Translations under genes and position numbers: made by a program
DNA from: Pseudomonadota bacterium
GTDB taxonomy: Bacteria; Pseudomonadota; Gammaproteobacteria; Acidiferrobacterales; Acidiferrobacteraceae
Length of the DNA: 24,773 nucleotides
Reading direction: 5' to 3'
NCBI GenBank assembly: GCA_021795255.1
Contig: JAJYPQ010000012.1
Coordinates: forward strand, 1 to 24,773
In this document: positions 16,164 through 23,557 of the stretch, one piece after another
Position numbering within the stretch: position 1 is the first letter of the stretch
How the letters are laid out: the number at the start of each line of letters is the position of its first letter
The notes under the pieces: generated by a model
Database searches by the model: none
What the model was told of the DNA's origin: nothing
The model's input: only the letters and a program-made list of their open reading frames with translations

Positions 16164-16535
16164 TCAATCCAATCGAGCCTTCAGGCACTTCTCCCTGACC
16201 GTTTCTGTTACCACGTAAACAGGCTCAAGGCGCCTTGGCATGGCTTGCGCGAACGCTACCCGGCATGATTCCCTTAATCGCACCACGGCCCATTCAAACT
16301 CGTCGAATACTGCCATCAATTTTTGTTCTTCGTATGTCCCAGAGGATTCCTGGCTCAACCCATCTTGGCATTCCTGTGACGCCTCGCGTCTGCACACACT
16401 CTCCACATCACGCGTCAAGCGCGCCATTACTTCATCGATAGCCGCCACCAACTCGACCTTCGCCGCCTTGACGTGCTCAAGGGCGCTCGCATAAACCCCT
16501 CCTTGCACCTTTTCCCCAGTCCCCTTTTCCATCAT
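16164..16535 (-). CDS. hypothetical helical protein, 123 aa, in DUF2934 operon
   Basis: This encodes about 123 residues, rich in Glu, Val, Ala and Arg, with predicted amphipathic helices at roughly 15-48 and 68-100, no signal peptide and no membrane segment. I do not recognise the family. Two ATG codons stand in tandem (16535 and 16532) behind GGAGG at 16540-16544; spacing is four bases to the first and seven to the second, so the second is slightly preferred. It follows the DUF2934 gene by 42 bases on the same strand, so the two are probably co-transcribed. It contains two Cys pairs (VCRREASQEC) that could form a disulfide or metal site; this is only suggestive. Confidence 0.65.
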   Translation of the reverse strand: MMEKGTGEKVQGGVYASALEHVKAAKVELVAAIDEVMARLTRDVESVCRREASQECQDGLSQESSGTYEEQKLMAVFDEFEWAVVRLRESCRVAFAQAMPRRLEPVYVVTETVREKCLKARLD

Positions 16536-16577
16536 ACTGCCTCCTTGCGCTTTCGTTCATGCCCGTGACCGCCGTCC

Positions 16578-16865
16578 CTACCGCTTTGCTGAACTCAATT
16601 CAGCCGTTTTGGCACCCGTCGATCGTCCCTGCAGGCGCCTTTGGACCAGCTCCTCGGCCCTCAACCAATCATCAAGAATGCCATCCTCCGTAAAACCCCT
16701 TTGCTCGGCCAAAAAATACGCCGTTTCCGCTACCATCATCCGGTATTCCTGTTCGGCGACGCCCAAACCGCTCCTGTCGCCGAAAGACGCCTTTGTTTCT
16801 TTTTTTGGTATACGACGCTTGCGCGTCACAGTCACTAGCCTTTTTGCCCTCTCATTTTTAAGCAT
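16578..16865 (-). CDS. DUF2934-family protein
   Basis: This encodes 95 residues. A very basic N-terminal tail (1-25, many Lys/Arg) precedes the DUF2934 core at about 44-76, recognisable by an AYFLAEQRG helix, an acidic turn and DDWLRAEELV. The family is small, common in environmental proteobacteria, and has no established function. GGAGG lies six bases before the ATG. A perfect TATAAT at 16928-16933 (minus strand) lies 63 bases upstream and is probably the promoter of this gene and the 123-residue gene that follows. Confidence 0.8.
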   Translation of the reverse strand: MLKNERAKRLVTVTRKRRIPKKETKASFGDRSGLGVAEQEYRMMVAETAYFLAEQRGFTEDGILDDWLRAEELVQRRLQGRSTGAKTAELSSAKR

Positions 16866-17062
16866 GATAGACCTCCGATGTTACGTGACACCATCGAATC
16901 GCATATCCAGACACCCCGATATTTTGTATTATAGGCAATTAAGTTGTTTTTGCCCTTCTTCGCCCAAGGCGTCCACGGATTTCCGATAAGATACCACCGA
17001 GGAATTGGCTGACCAGTCGCCACCATAAAGAAAGCGCCGTTCTTCGAGGCAGATTCGGGCAT
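16835..17062 (-). CDS. possible small protein, 75 aa, overlapping the DUF2934 start
   Basis: This encodes 75 residues beginning Met-Pro-Glu-Ser-Ala, with an aromatic, Pro-rich middle (Pro-Arg-Trp-Tyr, Pro-Trp-Thr-Pro-Trp). I recognise no family. A GGAGG Shine-Dalgarno stands seven bases before the ATG (17070-17074 on the minus strand), as good as those of the neighbouring genes. Against it: the frame overlaps the DUF2934 gene by 31 bases, and the TATAAT promoter box at 16928-16933 lies within it. It may be a real leader gene, a decayed gene, or chance. Confidence 0.3.
   Translation of the reverse strand: MPESASKNGAFFMVATGQPIPRWYLIGNPWTPWAKKGKNNLIAYNTKYRGVWICDSMVSRNIGGLSCLKMRGQKG
16928..16939 (-). 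promoter_or_regulatory. promoter -10 region of the DUF2934 unit (ATTGCCTATAAT)
   Basis: On the minus strand ATTGCC is followed directly by a perfect TATAAT, 63 bases before the DUF2934 start. No TTGACA-like -35 is seen. A C at the base before the -10 and a poor -35 are features associated with stationary-phase sigma factor promoters, which makes that an option. The same 12 bases recur at 20593-20604. Confidence 0.5.
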
Positions 17063-17290
17063 TGATATGCCTCCATGGGCTGGCGCGGCATGGGGCTTTC
17101 ACTGCTAGGTCGGCGGTTGCTGCAAACGTTTAAAACGGGCACGCGGTTTTGGTGCCAGGAGCGATACAAAAATCCGTCCGTGGCACCATCAATGTCCCTT
17201 AAATACCCGCAAAGAGCTGACGCTACCGAAATCACCACGCATTTTTGCGCCATTTCCCCCAAAACCCCTCCCTGTTCTGGCCGTCTTCCC
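17063..17290. other. region downstream of glgX, nothing recognised
   Basis: About 230 bp (425 bp up to the DUF2934 start if the 75-residue frame is not real) between the glgX stop and the next gene on the same strand. I see no clear intrinsic terminator; the open frames on the plus strand are shadows of glgX or lack ribosome binding sites. Confidence 0.35.
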
Positions 17291-19432
17291 CTATCGAGCC
17301 ACCAATATGACGCTGGAACGGGGCGCCACATGATAGGCCCGTCCGGGATTCCAAAGGCGCTCGCTGTCCGCACCCGCAAAGTCATGAGGCGGCGCAAGGC
17401 TCGTGTCCACGACCACATGCCAGTAAGCACCGCTCGGTGCGTGCGCAACGGGAAACATGGCCGCGTCCGTGCCGGCATTGAACATCAAAAACAAGGCCCC
17501 GTGCCCCCCTTCGGGAATGAGACAAGCCAGCTGCCGCGCCTTGGGATCGTTCCAATCGGGAGGGGTCGGATCCACACCAGACCAACGGATTTCCGTTTCC
17601 GTGTAAAACCGCTCGGCGCTTAGCACCGGATGGGCCTGCCGAAAGGCGATCATGTTACGCACGAACTGGTGTATTTCCTGGTGCCGCTCCAGGCCATCCC
17701 AATCGTACCAACTTGTATCGTTGTCCTGGCAATAGGCGTTGTTATTCCCGCCCTGCGTTCGCCGAAACTCGTCGCCCCCCAGCATCATCGGCACGCCTCG
17801 CGAAATGAGCAACGTCACAAAAAAGTTTTTTATTTGGCGCTTGCGAATCAAATTGATCTCAATATCGGATGTCTCGCCCTCGACACCATAATTCGCACTA
17901 CAATTTTCGTCCACCCCGTCGCGATTACCTTCACCGTTTGCGTCATTATGCTTGTATCGGAAGCTTACGACATCGTTCAATGTAAAGCCGTCGTGACAGG
18001 TCATGAAGTTGACACTGGCTTCCGGGCCTTTCCCGGACTTCGCATATACGTCCGCGCTACCGCATATGCGGCTTGCGAATGCGCCGAGCATCCCATCATC
18101 GCCGCGCCAGAAGCGACGGACGTCATCCCTATAACGGCCATTCCACTCAGCCCAGCTCTGCTGGAAAAAACTTCCTACTTCATAGGCACCCGCGGCATCC
18201 CACGCTTCGGCAATAAGCTTTGTCCCGCGCAAAATGGGGTCCTCGGCAATCCGCTCAATAAGAGGCGGATTCGCCAAAAGATTCCCATGACCATCCCGGC
18301 CCAGTATGGATGCAAGATCGAAACGGAACCCGTCGACATGCATCTCTACGACCCAGTACCGCAAGGCATCCAAAATATGATCTTGAACCACGGGATGGTT
18401 GGCGTTGACGGTATTACCCGTGCCCGCGTAATTCCTGTAAAAGCGCTTATCTTCCTCAAGCATATAGAAAATCGCATTATCTATCCCGCGAAGTGACAAA
18501 GTCGGGCCCGATTCATCCCCCTCCGCCGTATGGTTAAACACCACGTCCAGTATCACTTCGATATCCGCGCCGTGTAAAGCCCGCACCATTTCTTTAAACT
18601 CGAGCTTTTGTTGGCCACGGGATCCGGCACTACTATAGGAAGCCTTGGGCGCAATAAAAGCCACCGGGTCGTATCCCCAGTAATTTTTTATAGGGGCTCC
18701 GGTTGGCGATCGTAATTGTGCCGCTTGCTTCTCATTAAATTCATGGACCGGCATAAGCTCCACGGCGGTAACACCCAAATCCTTCAGGTAGGGAATTTTC
18801 TCTATAAGTCCCTGGTAGGTGCCCCTGTGCTCGCAGCCTGAATTCTCGCGAATGGTAAAGCCCCGTACATGTGTCTCATAAATGATCGTCCGAGACCATC
18901 CATGCCTTAGGGGCTTATCCGTATGCCAGTCGAAGTGATCATGCGTAAGAACACATTTCGGCACAGATCCGGCATCATCCACTGTTGATAAAGCCTGGCC
19001 CGAGCCCGAAACCGATAAATCATCGCCGCACGCCGAACTGAAATCCCAACTAAAAGGCGCCGTGATGGCGGTGGCCAACGGATCCAAAAGAAGCTTATTG
19101 AAATTAAATCGATGGCCCTCTTTAGGTTGGTAAGGACCATCCACCCGATAGCCATATAATTGGCCCGGAGGAAGACCCCCGACCCATACATGCCATACGT
19201 CTCCCGTCCGGTTGCGTGTGGAATCCAGATCAATGACCCGGCTCGGCATGGAGTCAGTAGGTTGGTCGAATAATTCCAAGCGGACGCGATAGGCATGGCG
19301 GCTAAACAAGGCAAAGTTGACACCACCCATCCACTCGTGAGTCCCCAACGGCAATGGCGTGCCTCGCCGAATCTCTGTATGTTCCGAGATTTCGGCCATG
19401 TAATCCGGCAGCAATCGCTCGCGGCCATTCAT
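17291..19432 (-). CDS. glgX: glycogen debranching enzyme GlgX (GH13 isoamylase type)
   Basis: This is an alpha-1,6-glucan hydrolase that removes branches from glycogen after phosphorylase action. Residues are numbered from the ATG at 19432 (713 aa). An N-terminal CBM48-like domain (about 20-150) contains GTHEWMGGVNFALFS. The GH13 barrel shows region I DVVFNH (296-301), region II VDGFRFDLA with nucleophile Asp372, region III with acid/base Glu409 in LIAEAWD, and region IV CHDG with His480-Asp481. All catalytic residues are present. Length fits the family (650-720). The start is uncertain: TTG 19510, ATG 19507, 19474, 19432 and 19399 are in frame; 19432 has GGAG ten bases upstream. It follows the amidotransferase gene on the same strand; other glycogen genes (glgA, B, C, P) are not in the window. 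Confidence 0.93.
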   Translation of the reverse strand: MNGRERLLPDYMAEISEHTEIRRGTPLPLGTHEWMGGVNFALFSRHAYRVRLELFDQPTDSMPSRVIDLDSTRNRTGDVWHVWVGGLPPGQLYGYRVDGPYQPKEGHRFNFNKLLLDPLATAITAPFSWDFSSACGDDLSVSGSGQALSTVDDAGSVPKCVLTHDHFDWHTDKPLRHGWSRTIIYETHVRGFTIRENSGCEHRGTYQGLIEKIPYLKDLGVTAVELMPVHEFNEKQAAQLRSPTGAPIKNYWGYDPVAFIAPKASYSSAGSRGQQKLEFKEMVRALHGADIEVILDVVFNHTAEGDESGPTLSLRGIDNAIFYMLEEDKRFYRNYAGTGNTVNANHPVVQDHILDALRYWVVEMHVDGFRFDLASILGRDGHGNLLANPPLIERIAEDPILRGTKLIAEAWDAAGAYEVGSFFQQSWAEWNGRYRDDVRRFWRGDDGMLGAFASRICGSADVYAKSGKGPEASVNFMTCHDGFTLNDVVSFRYKHNDANGEGNRDGVDENCSANYGVEGETSDIEINLIRKRQIKNFFVTLLISRGVPMMLGGDEFRRTQGGNNNAYCQDNDTSWYDWDGLERHQEIHQFVRNMIAFRQAHPVLSAERFYTETEIRWSGVDPTPPDWNDPKARQLACLIPEGGHGALFLMFNAGTDAAMFPVAHAPSGAYWHVVVDTSLAPPHDFAGADSERLWNPGRAYHVAPRSSVILVAR

Positions 19433-19555
19433 ACTTTTTATGCTCCGTGGATGCGTCCGGCCATCATAAGACATCGCGCCGGAATTCGGTCTTTGCGTAT
19501 CCCTCATCAAAGAAGGCGGTCTTTCCTACCGCTTCATCCGCCATGGCCTTACGAC

Positions 19556-20335
19556 CTATAGCGTCGTTTCCTTGTAGATCTCTGTCCGCTCATGCACCGC
19601 ACCCAATCGAGTGTGCCGACTTGTTATAAGTCGTCCACCTTGATAGATGCGTAACTCACCTGGCTCAAATGGCACCCATTTGTCTGTCGATAGAGGTACG
19701 GTCGCTATCACAACCGCCTTGGTAGCCGTATCACTATCATCCAGAAAGTGTAAATGGTCATGGCCGTAGGCTATCAAATAAGCGCCATCGGAAATCAAAA
19801 AGTTAAACCGCCCATGAGCCGCAACCAGTTCGACGATCGAGGCAAAACGGTCTACCTGAACCTCGCCATCCGATCGCGCATTGACGTCAATATGGAATGC
19901 AATACGTTCAAGGAGATAACAAAAGGCATATTCCGAATCCGTCTGTCCAAGAGGGTTGCAGCCCTCATGAAGACGCGCCTCGGGTAGGGTCTTTATGTCG
20001 GATACGAGCCCATTATGAGCAAATATCCATTCCTTCCCGCAACACGACCGAATGAACGGGTGAGTGTTCTCGATACTATTTACGTAAGGATGATTGGCAT
20101 GGCGTACATGCCCTATAACGAGAGATGAATGGACCGTACTGCAGAGCGCGCTCAAAACCGAGCTTTCGGCACCAGGAGTGGGGGATTTTGTGATCTTAAA
20201 CTCGCCGCCTTCGGTATAGGCCAACCCCCACCCATCGGGATTGTTGGCAAGAGCACCTCCGCGGGGTTGAAAACGACGCAACCAGGGACCCGCATCCACG
20301 GCCCGACTTGCGTTAATACCCAGAAGCTCGCACAC
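19556..20335 (-). CDS. class II glutamine amidotransferase (YafJ type)
   Basis: This is a stand-alone Ntn-type glutamine amidotransferase domain of 259 residues. The start is a GTG at 20335, chosen because the next codon is Cys: removal of fMet would expose Cys as the N-terminal nucleophile, as class II amidotransferases require. AGGGGGG seven to eight bases upstream is the ribosome binding site. Other hallmarks are NPDGWG (32-37), GHVRHAN (75-81, Arg binding the glutamine carboxylate), HNG (107-109) and TDSE (132-135). Glutamine is hydrolysed to release ammonia, but no synthase domain is attached, so the acceptor is unknown. It lies just upstream of glgX on the same strand and is probably co-transcribed. 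An earlier in-frame ATG at 20392 would bury the Cys and is rejected. Confidence 0.9.
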   Translation of the reverse strand: MCELLGINASRAVDAGPWLRRFQPRGGALANNPDGWGLAYTEGGEFKITKSPTPGAESSVLSALCSTVHSSLVIGHVRHANHPYVNSIENTHPFIRSCCGKEWIFAHNGLVSDIKTLPEARLHEGCNPLGQTDSEYAFCYLLERIAFHIDVNARSDGEVQVDRFASIVELVAAHGRFNFLISDGAYLIAYGHDHLHFLDDSDTATKAVVIATVPLSTDKWVPFEPGELRIYQGGRLITSRHTRLGAVHERTEIYKETTL

Positions 20336-20579
20336 GACGCGCCCCCCCTGCGGATGCCTTATCGCGTTGTCTACAACCGACCCCGCGCCCATAACTCAAA
20401 GCAAAGCGTGCCGGCCACCTTTAAGGTAGGCGGCTATAGACGATACCCATCCCCGTCGCACGATATTCGCGATGTCGCACAGACCATGCGCACGGCGCCC
20501 CGACCTTGATATAAACCCTGCAATAACGGCCGTGCTGCCTTGACATTCTGCGACCACCAACCGACTTCACATCGTTTTT

Positions 20580-20604
20580 ATTATACGCGCGAATTATAGG
20601 CAAT
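20580..20604 (-). promoter_or_regulatory. tandem -10 boxes, likely promoter of amidotransferase-glgX operon
   Basis: On the minus strand ATTGCCTATAAT (20604 to 20593) is followed seven bases later by a second TATAAT (20585 to 20580). The first 12 bases are identical to the DUF2934 promoter box at 16928-16939. No -35 consensus is apparent upstream of either. Confidence 0.5.
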
Positions 20605-20984
20605 GGTATTCCAGACGAGGGCTTGGGCGAACCCTTACGATGCGTACACGAACCCCGCCGGAAGTTGCCTTGCACGTAATCGGCAGAGAACGGTTTGTAC
20701 AACAATCATGACGCGATCCGCGCTCATCAACAGGCTGCGCCTGTCTTTGCCAGCCGAAGTTTGATGTTTGCTTATAAGGGAGCTCGATAGGTAGATCGTG
20801 CAAACGCAAAGCCCGCCGGGACCACATCGCCATGCAATCGCAACCGACGCGCGCATGAGAGGGGACATTGAGCAGAACGGATCTGAATGAAGTCGGCGGC
20901 GCGTGCTTACAGCTTCACGCTTAAAGCCCCGGGACCTCATGGGAACGTCCGTTGAGTGCAGCGGCGACGCGGCTCGTCAGATCC

Positions 20985-21016
20985 AAAAAAGCGCGGGTGA
21001 CGTTCATCACCCGCGC
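20985..21016 (-). terminator. intrinsic terminator of the exported coiled-coil gene
   Basis: On the minus strand a perfect ten-base-pair stem GCGCGGGTGA / TCACCCGCGC with a six-base loop is followed directly by TTTTTT. It begins 19 bases after the stop codon at 21035, an ideal intrinsic terminator. Confidence 0.9.
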
Positions 21017-21034
21017 CCTTTAAAAAGCGCCCGA

Positions 21035-21607
21035 TCAATGCTCAAACGTAGGCCGCTCGATCTCCGGACGGACGATCTCGGGATGAACGATATGGGGCCG
21101 CGCAATGTGGGGGCGGTCAATATCGACATGCACGACATGGCGGACGGGTACTTCGGCACCTCCAGTGGCCCGCTCACTCAATTCGGCCGCCCGGAAACGC
21201 TGTATGTGGTCGTGGATCCGCTCTATACGGGCCCGCAGTCTGCGGATACGGGCGCGTATGGCCTCCACTTTTTCGGACTGGCCCGCCGCGGTGTACTGAA
21301 CGACCAGCGCCTTGAGGCGGGCAAGGCGTGCCCGATCGCGGGCTATGGCGATCAGTCGATTGCGCTGGTGCACGGCTTCGGCATGTTCAGTGGCTTGTTG
21401 GGCCGTGGGGTTTCCCGGTATTGCGGGGGTGGCAGGAGTGCCTGCGCCCCCAGGTACAGCGGGGGTCGCCGCATTGGTGCTTGCGGGCGCCGTTTGGTTA
21501 ACGGGGGTCGGTGGGCTCTGCGTCTCGACCGTGGCATAACTTAACGGAGCCAAAGCCAAAATCAGGGGGGCCACCAGGGTGCTCGCGACTATGAGAGGCA
21601 TTTTCAT
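21035..21607 (-). CDS. exported coiled-coil protein with His/Pro pentapeptide tail
   Basis: I do not recognise this family. The 190 residues show four parts. A signal peptide (1-25, cleaved after Ser-Tyr-Ala) leads to a Pro/Ala/Thr-rich linker (26-70). A highly charged Arg/Ala/Leu/Ile helix pair that should form a coiled coil follows (about 72-145). The C-terminal tail has pentads RPHIA, RPHIV, HPEIV, RPEIE, RPTFE (165-189) ending in His190, preceded by VRHVVHVDID. The tail resembles a metal-binding or surface-binding repeat; the coiled coil loosely recalls periplasmic stress proteins of the Spy/ZraP kind, without their motif. The ATG at 21607 has AGGAG seven bases upstream. The gene is monocistronic, with its own promoter, leader hairpin and terminator. 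Alternative: a structural envelope or spacer protein. Confidence 0.8.
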   Translation of the reverse strand: MKMPLIVASTLVAPLILALAPLSYATVETQSPPTPVNQTAPASTNAATPAVPGGAGTPATPAIPGNPTAQQATEHAEAVHQRNRLIAIARDRARLARLKALVVQYTAAGQSEKVEAIRARIRRLRARIERIHDHIQRFRAAELSERATGGAEVPVRHVVHVDIDRPHIARPHIVHPEIVRPEIERPTFEH

Positions 21608-21638
21608 GATCAAGCTCCTACGATCCGTGAATGAAGGG

Positions 21639-21675
21639 GTCCAGGTTTACAAGACCTTATCTCGTGAACCTGGAC
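21639..21675 (-). promoter_or_regulatory. 5'-leader hairpin of the exported coiled-coil gene
   Basis: GTCCAGGTT and AACCTGGAC pair perfectly over nine bases; after one C-A mismatch, ACGAGA and TCTTGT extend the stem by six more pairs (one G-U), closing on the loop TAAGG. The predicted transcription start (about 21671-21674) falls at the very base of this stem, so the mRNA would begin with a 37-base hairpin, ending 32 bases before the ATG. Such 5'-terminal stems protect mRNAs from RNase E; a regulatory role is also possible. Confidence 0.75.
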
Positions 21676-21678
21676 ATT

Positions 21679-21706
21679 ATCATAGTGGGAAATTTTCCCA
21701 CGTCAA
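21679..21706 (-). promoter_or_regulatory. sigma70-type promoter with palindromic operator in the spacer
   Basis: On the minus strand TTGACG (-35, 21701-21706) and TATGAT (-10, 21679-21684) are separated by 16 bases. The entire spacer plus the last base of the -35 is a perfect 17-base palindrome, GTGGGAAA-A-TTTCCCAC (21685-21701). A repressor bound there would exclude RNA polymerase. A MerR-type activator would need a 19-20 base spacer, so repression is more likely. No regulator gene is adjacent. Confidence 0.8.
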
Positions 21707-22218
21707 GCATGGGGCGAATAGTATTTGCCAGTAAGCCTGTTCGCATATCGCTATTCTATTATGCATCAATGGGTTATTGTGATTATTGGTTGCGTGTTGC
21801 CGCCGCCTCCAGGCTATGCGGGATCACCGGGGCGTGCGTCACCACCTCCCGGAACTGGTTTTTTTGGTTTTGATATGAGGGGCAAAACGGCCGGTAGCGA
21901 CCGGCGACCCACTAAGCCTCATCGTGCGTCGGCTTTCCGTAGGCGCGCCTTCAGCGCCCCAGCGTCCTTGCAGCCTTCGGTCTCAACGCCACCCCGTGGG
22001 CCATCCGTTCACAACAAGGCCGTGAGAATGCTCGCGGCCGTTCTACGGCGCAGCAATCGATGGGTATGCAGCAAAAAAGGCAACATGGTTGCCGCCCTAT
22101 GTTTTAAGAACGGGCTTGTCTCACAGTACTTGGCCCGTCACATCTAGGCGGATATCCGTCCGTGAGCCACTCACGACACTTGTGCGCGTCGCCGCCGCCA
22201 GCGCCGTCTTTTGCGGTT

Positions 22219-22989
22219 CTAAAAGACGACTTGGCCGCCGACGCCACCGCCGATATTGGCGCTGCCGCTACTAAGTCCCTTGTCGATATATACCTGAAAG
22301 CCGCTGCCAGCCGCGGTGACATTGTAATTCCAGGCGACGATCGCATCGGCAGGTCCCGCATAGCCCGCCTGTTCGGATTGTTCGCCGGAATACATGACAG
22401 TAAAGATGTCGCGCGCTGTCGCAGCAACGCTTACGCCGGCATCATAAGTCGCGATGTTCTGCAGTGCCTGGCCGGGGGGGCTGCCAACGAACCGGTAGCC
22501 GACATGGGCGAAGGGGAAGAAATTGCTCCCGATCGTGGTATTGAGTCCTAGACCTACCTCATAGTCGTTGCGGCCGGTACCAAGCCCTTCACTCGCGGAT
22601 GCGGTACCGAATTTGATCTTCGCGTAGGGCACAATGGCGGGTCGAAGACCACGTTCCGGGATGAGCGTGTAGTGGCCCGCAAGCCAAATGTCCCCCAGGC
22701 CGCTCGCGCTCGTGGTGCCGGTACCTTTGCTGCGTGTGGCGAGCGTACCGTTTGTCAATTTCGCGCCGCGCGGCAAATTCGATACCGAGATATAAGGGAT
22801 CGTCAACTTAAGACGCAGTACCGGGTTCTGATATTGCAGATAGGTCGGATCATAGAGAATACCGATCGTGTGTTTTGTCCCGAATGTGCCGGAGTAATAG
22901 GAGGGAAGGTTGCCGAGCGTCCAGGGGGTTGATGCTAACGCGGGCTGGCACACCAAGAGAAGCGCCAGCGCTTTCGTGCGAAATCTCAT
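22219..22989 (-). CDS. outer-membrane beta-barrel-like protein
   Basis: This encodes 256 residues. A signal peptide (1-19, Pro-Ala-Leu-Ala-Ser cleavage region) is followed by alternating Gly/Thr/Tyr-rich strands with short turns. The C-terminus ends GGQVVF, with the terminal Phe typical of BamA-dependent barrels. It resembles the generic MetA-degradation/transporter barrel group, as does the copper-cluster barrel at 6248, but sequence identity between the two looks low. GGGAG six bases before the ATG at 22989 decides the start; an earlier one at 23016 would add a charged segment before the signal. It is probably monocistronic. The substrate is unknown. Confidence 0.8.
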   Translation of the reverse strand: MRFRTKALALLLVCQPALASTPWTLGNLPSYYSGTFGTKHTIGILYDPTYLQYQNPVLRLKLTIPYISVSNLPRGAKLTNGTLATRSKGTGTTSASGLGDIWLAGHYTLIPERGLRPAIVPYAKIKFGTASASEGLGTGRNDYEVGLGLNTTIGSNFFPFAHVGYRFVGSPPGQALQNIATYDAGVSVAATARDIFTVMYSGEQSEQAGYAGPADAIVAWNYNVTAAGSGFQVYIDKGLSSGSANIGGGVGGQVVF

Positions 22990-23034
22990 ACCAGTCTCCC
23001 ATTCATCAATGGCCACTCAAGCCGAGAGCCGCGC

Positions 23035-23065
23035 ATTATACAGAAAGTTCGTGCCGCCATCTCAA
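23035..23065 (-). promoter_or_regulatory. promoter of the barrel gene
   Basis: A perfect TATAAT (23035-23040) on the minus strand lies 45 bases before the ATG at 22989. TTGAGA at 23060-23065 is a fair -35 but the 19-base spacer is long. A second TTGAGA lies seven bases further upstream. Confidence 0.5.
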
Positions 23066-23557
23066 TTCTCAACACGAGTCACGATTTCTCTCATGGCAAA
23101 CCAGGCCCTTCGCCAGTATCGGTACCTATCACCGCAGCATCGCACGCACACGCCGTAAGTTTGCTCAGGCTTAACAACCCTTCTGTCGCCCACGAAACCC
23201 CTACCCCAGGGCCCGGGATTTTAGAAACCACCCCGTGCCCTTAAGACTTCTCCCGGCGCTACCCGCGCAAGTGGCGGCTTTCATTTTGCGATCAAGCCAT
23301 AGCCGATAACAAGGAGATCTGCGCGCCGAACCATCGTCCACCGGTACGCAATAATAAGCCGATCGTGCAGGGACGCTCGCTCACGCCAAGGGATAGTACC
23401 CAGATCTTGGTCGCGCCCGCAGGTCCCCAACGCACTTACATGCCCTCAATAGGCCGTATAACCCGCCATGCCGTGTCGAGATGGCCGACTACCCATGGCC
23501 GGCCATGCCACCCCACAAGCCAAAAAGCCGACTCTAACCCGATCGCAAAGCCCGATA

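Larger units (their letters stand above)
20336..21034. other. intergenic region with tandem promoter boxes and terminator
   Basis: This 699-bp gap separates the terminator of the exported coiled-coil gene from the amidotransferase. It holds two TATAAT boxes on the minus strand (20593-20598 and 20580-20585) that would give the amidotransferase/glgX operon a leader of about 240 bases. An ACCTTTAAGGT palindrome-like site at 20417-20427 lies within that leader. The open frames within it lack convincing composition and ribosome binding sites. Confidence 0.45.
21608..22218. other. regulatory upstream region plus non-coding stretch
   Basis: The first 100 bp are the leader and promoter of the exported coiled-coil gene, described separately. 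The rest (about 21710-22218) has no supported gene. A plus-strand frame from 21761 starts with a short hydrophobic stretch and a Cys, then becomes Pro- and Arg-rich; it has no ribosome binding site and I do not call it. Confidence 0.4.

Noticed and set aside
17630..18496. 288-codon plus-strand open frame inside glgX
   Set aside because: It is the antisense shadow of the catalytic domain of glgX, whose motifs are intact on the minus strand.
21761..22147. Plus-strand Pro/Arg-rich open frame beginning with a hydrophobic stretch and Cys, lipoprotein-like
   Set aside because: No ribosome binding site, no promoter that fits, and the bulk of the frame has Arg/Pro/Ser composition typical of random GC-rich DNA.
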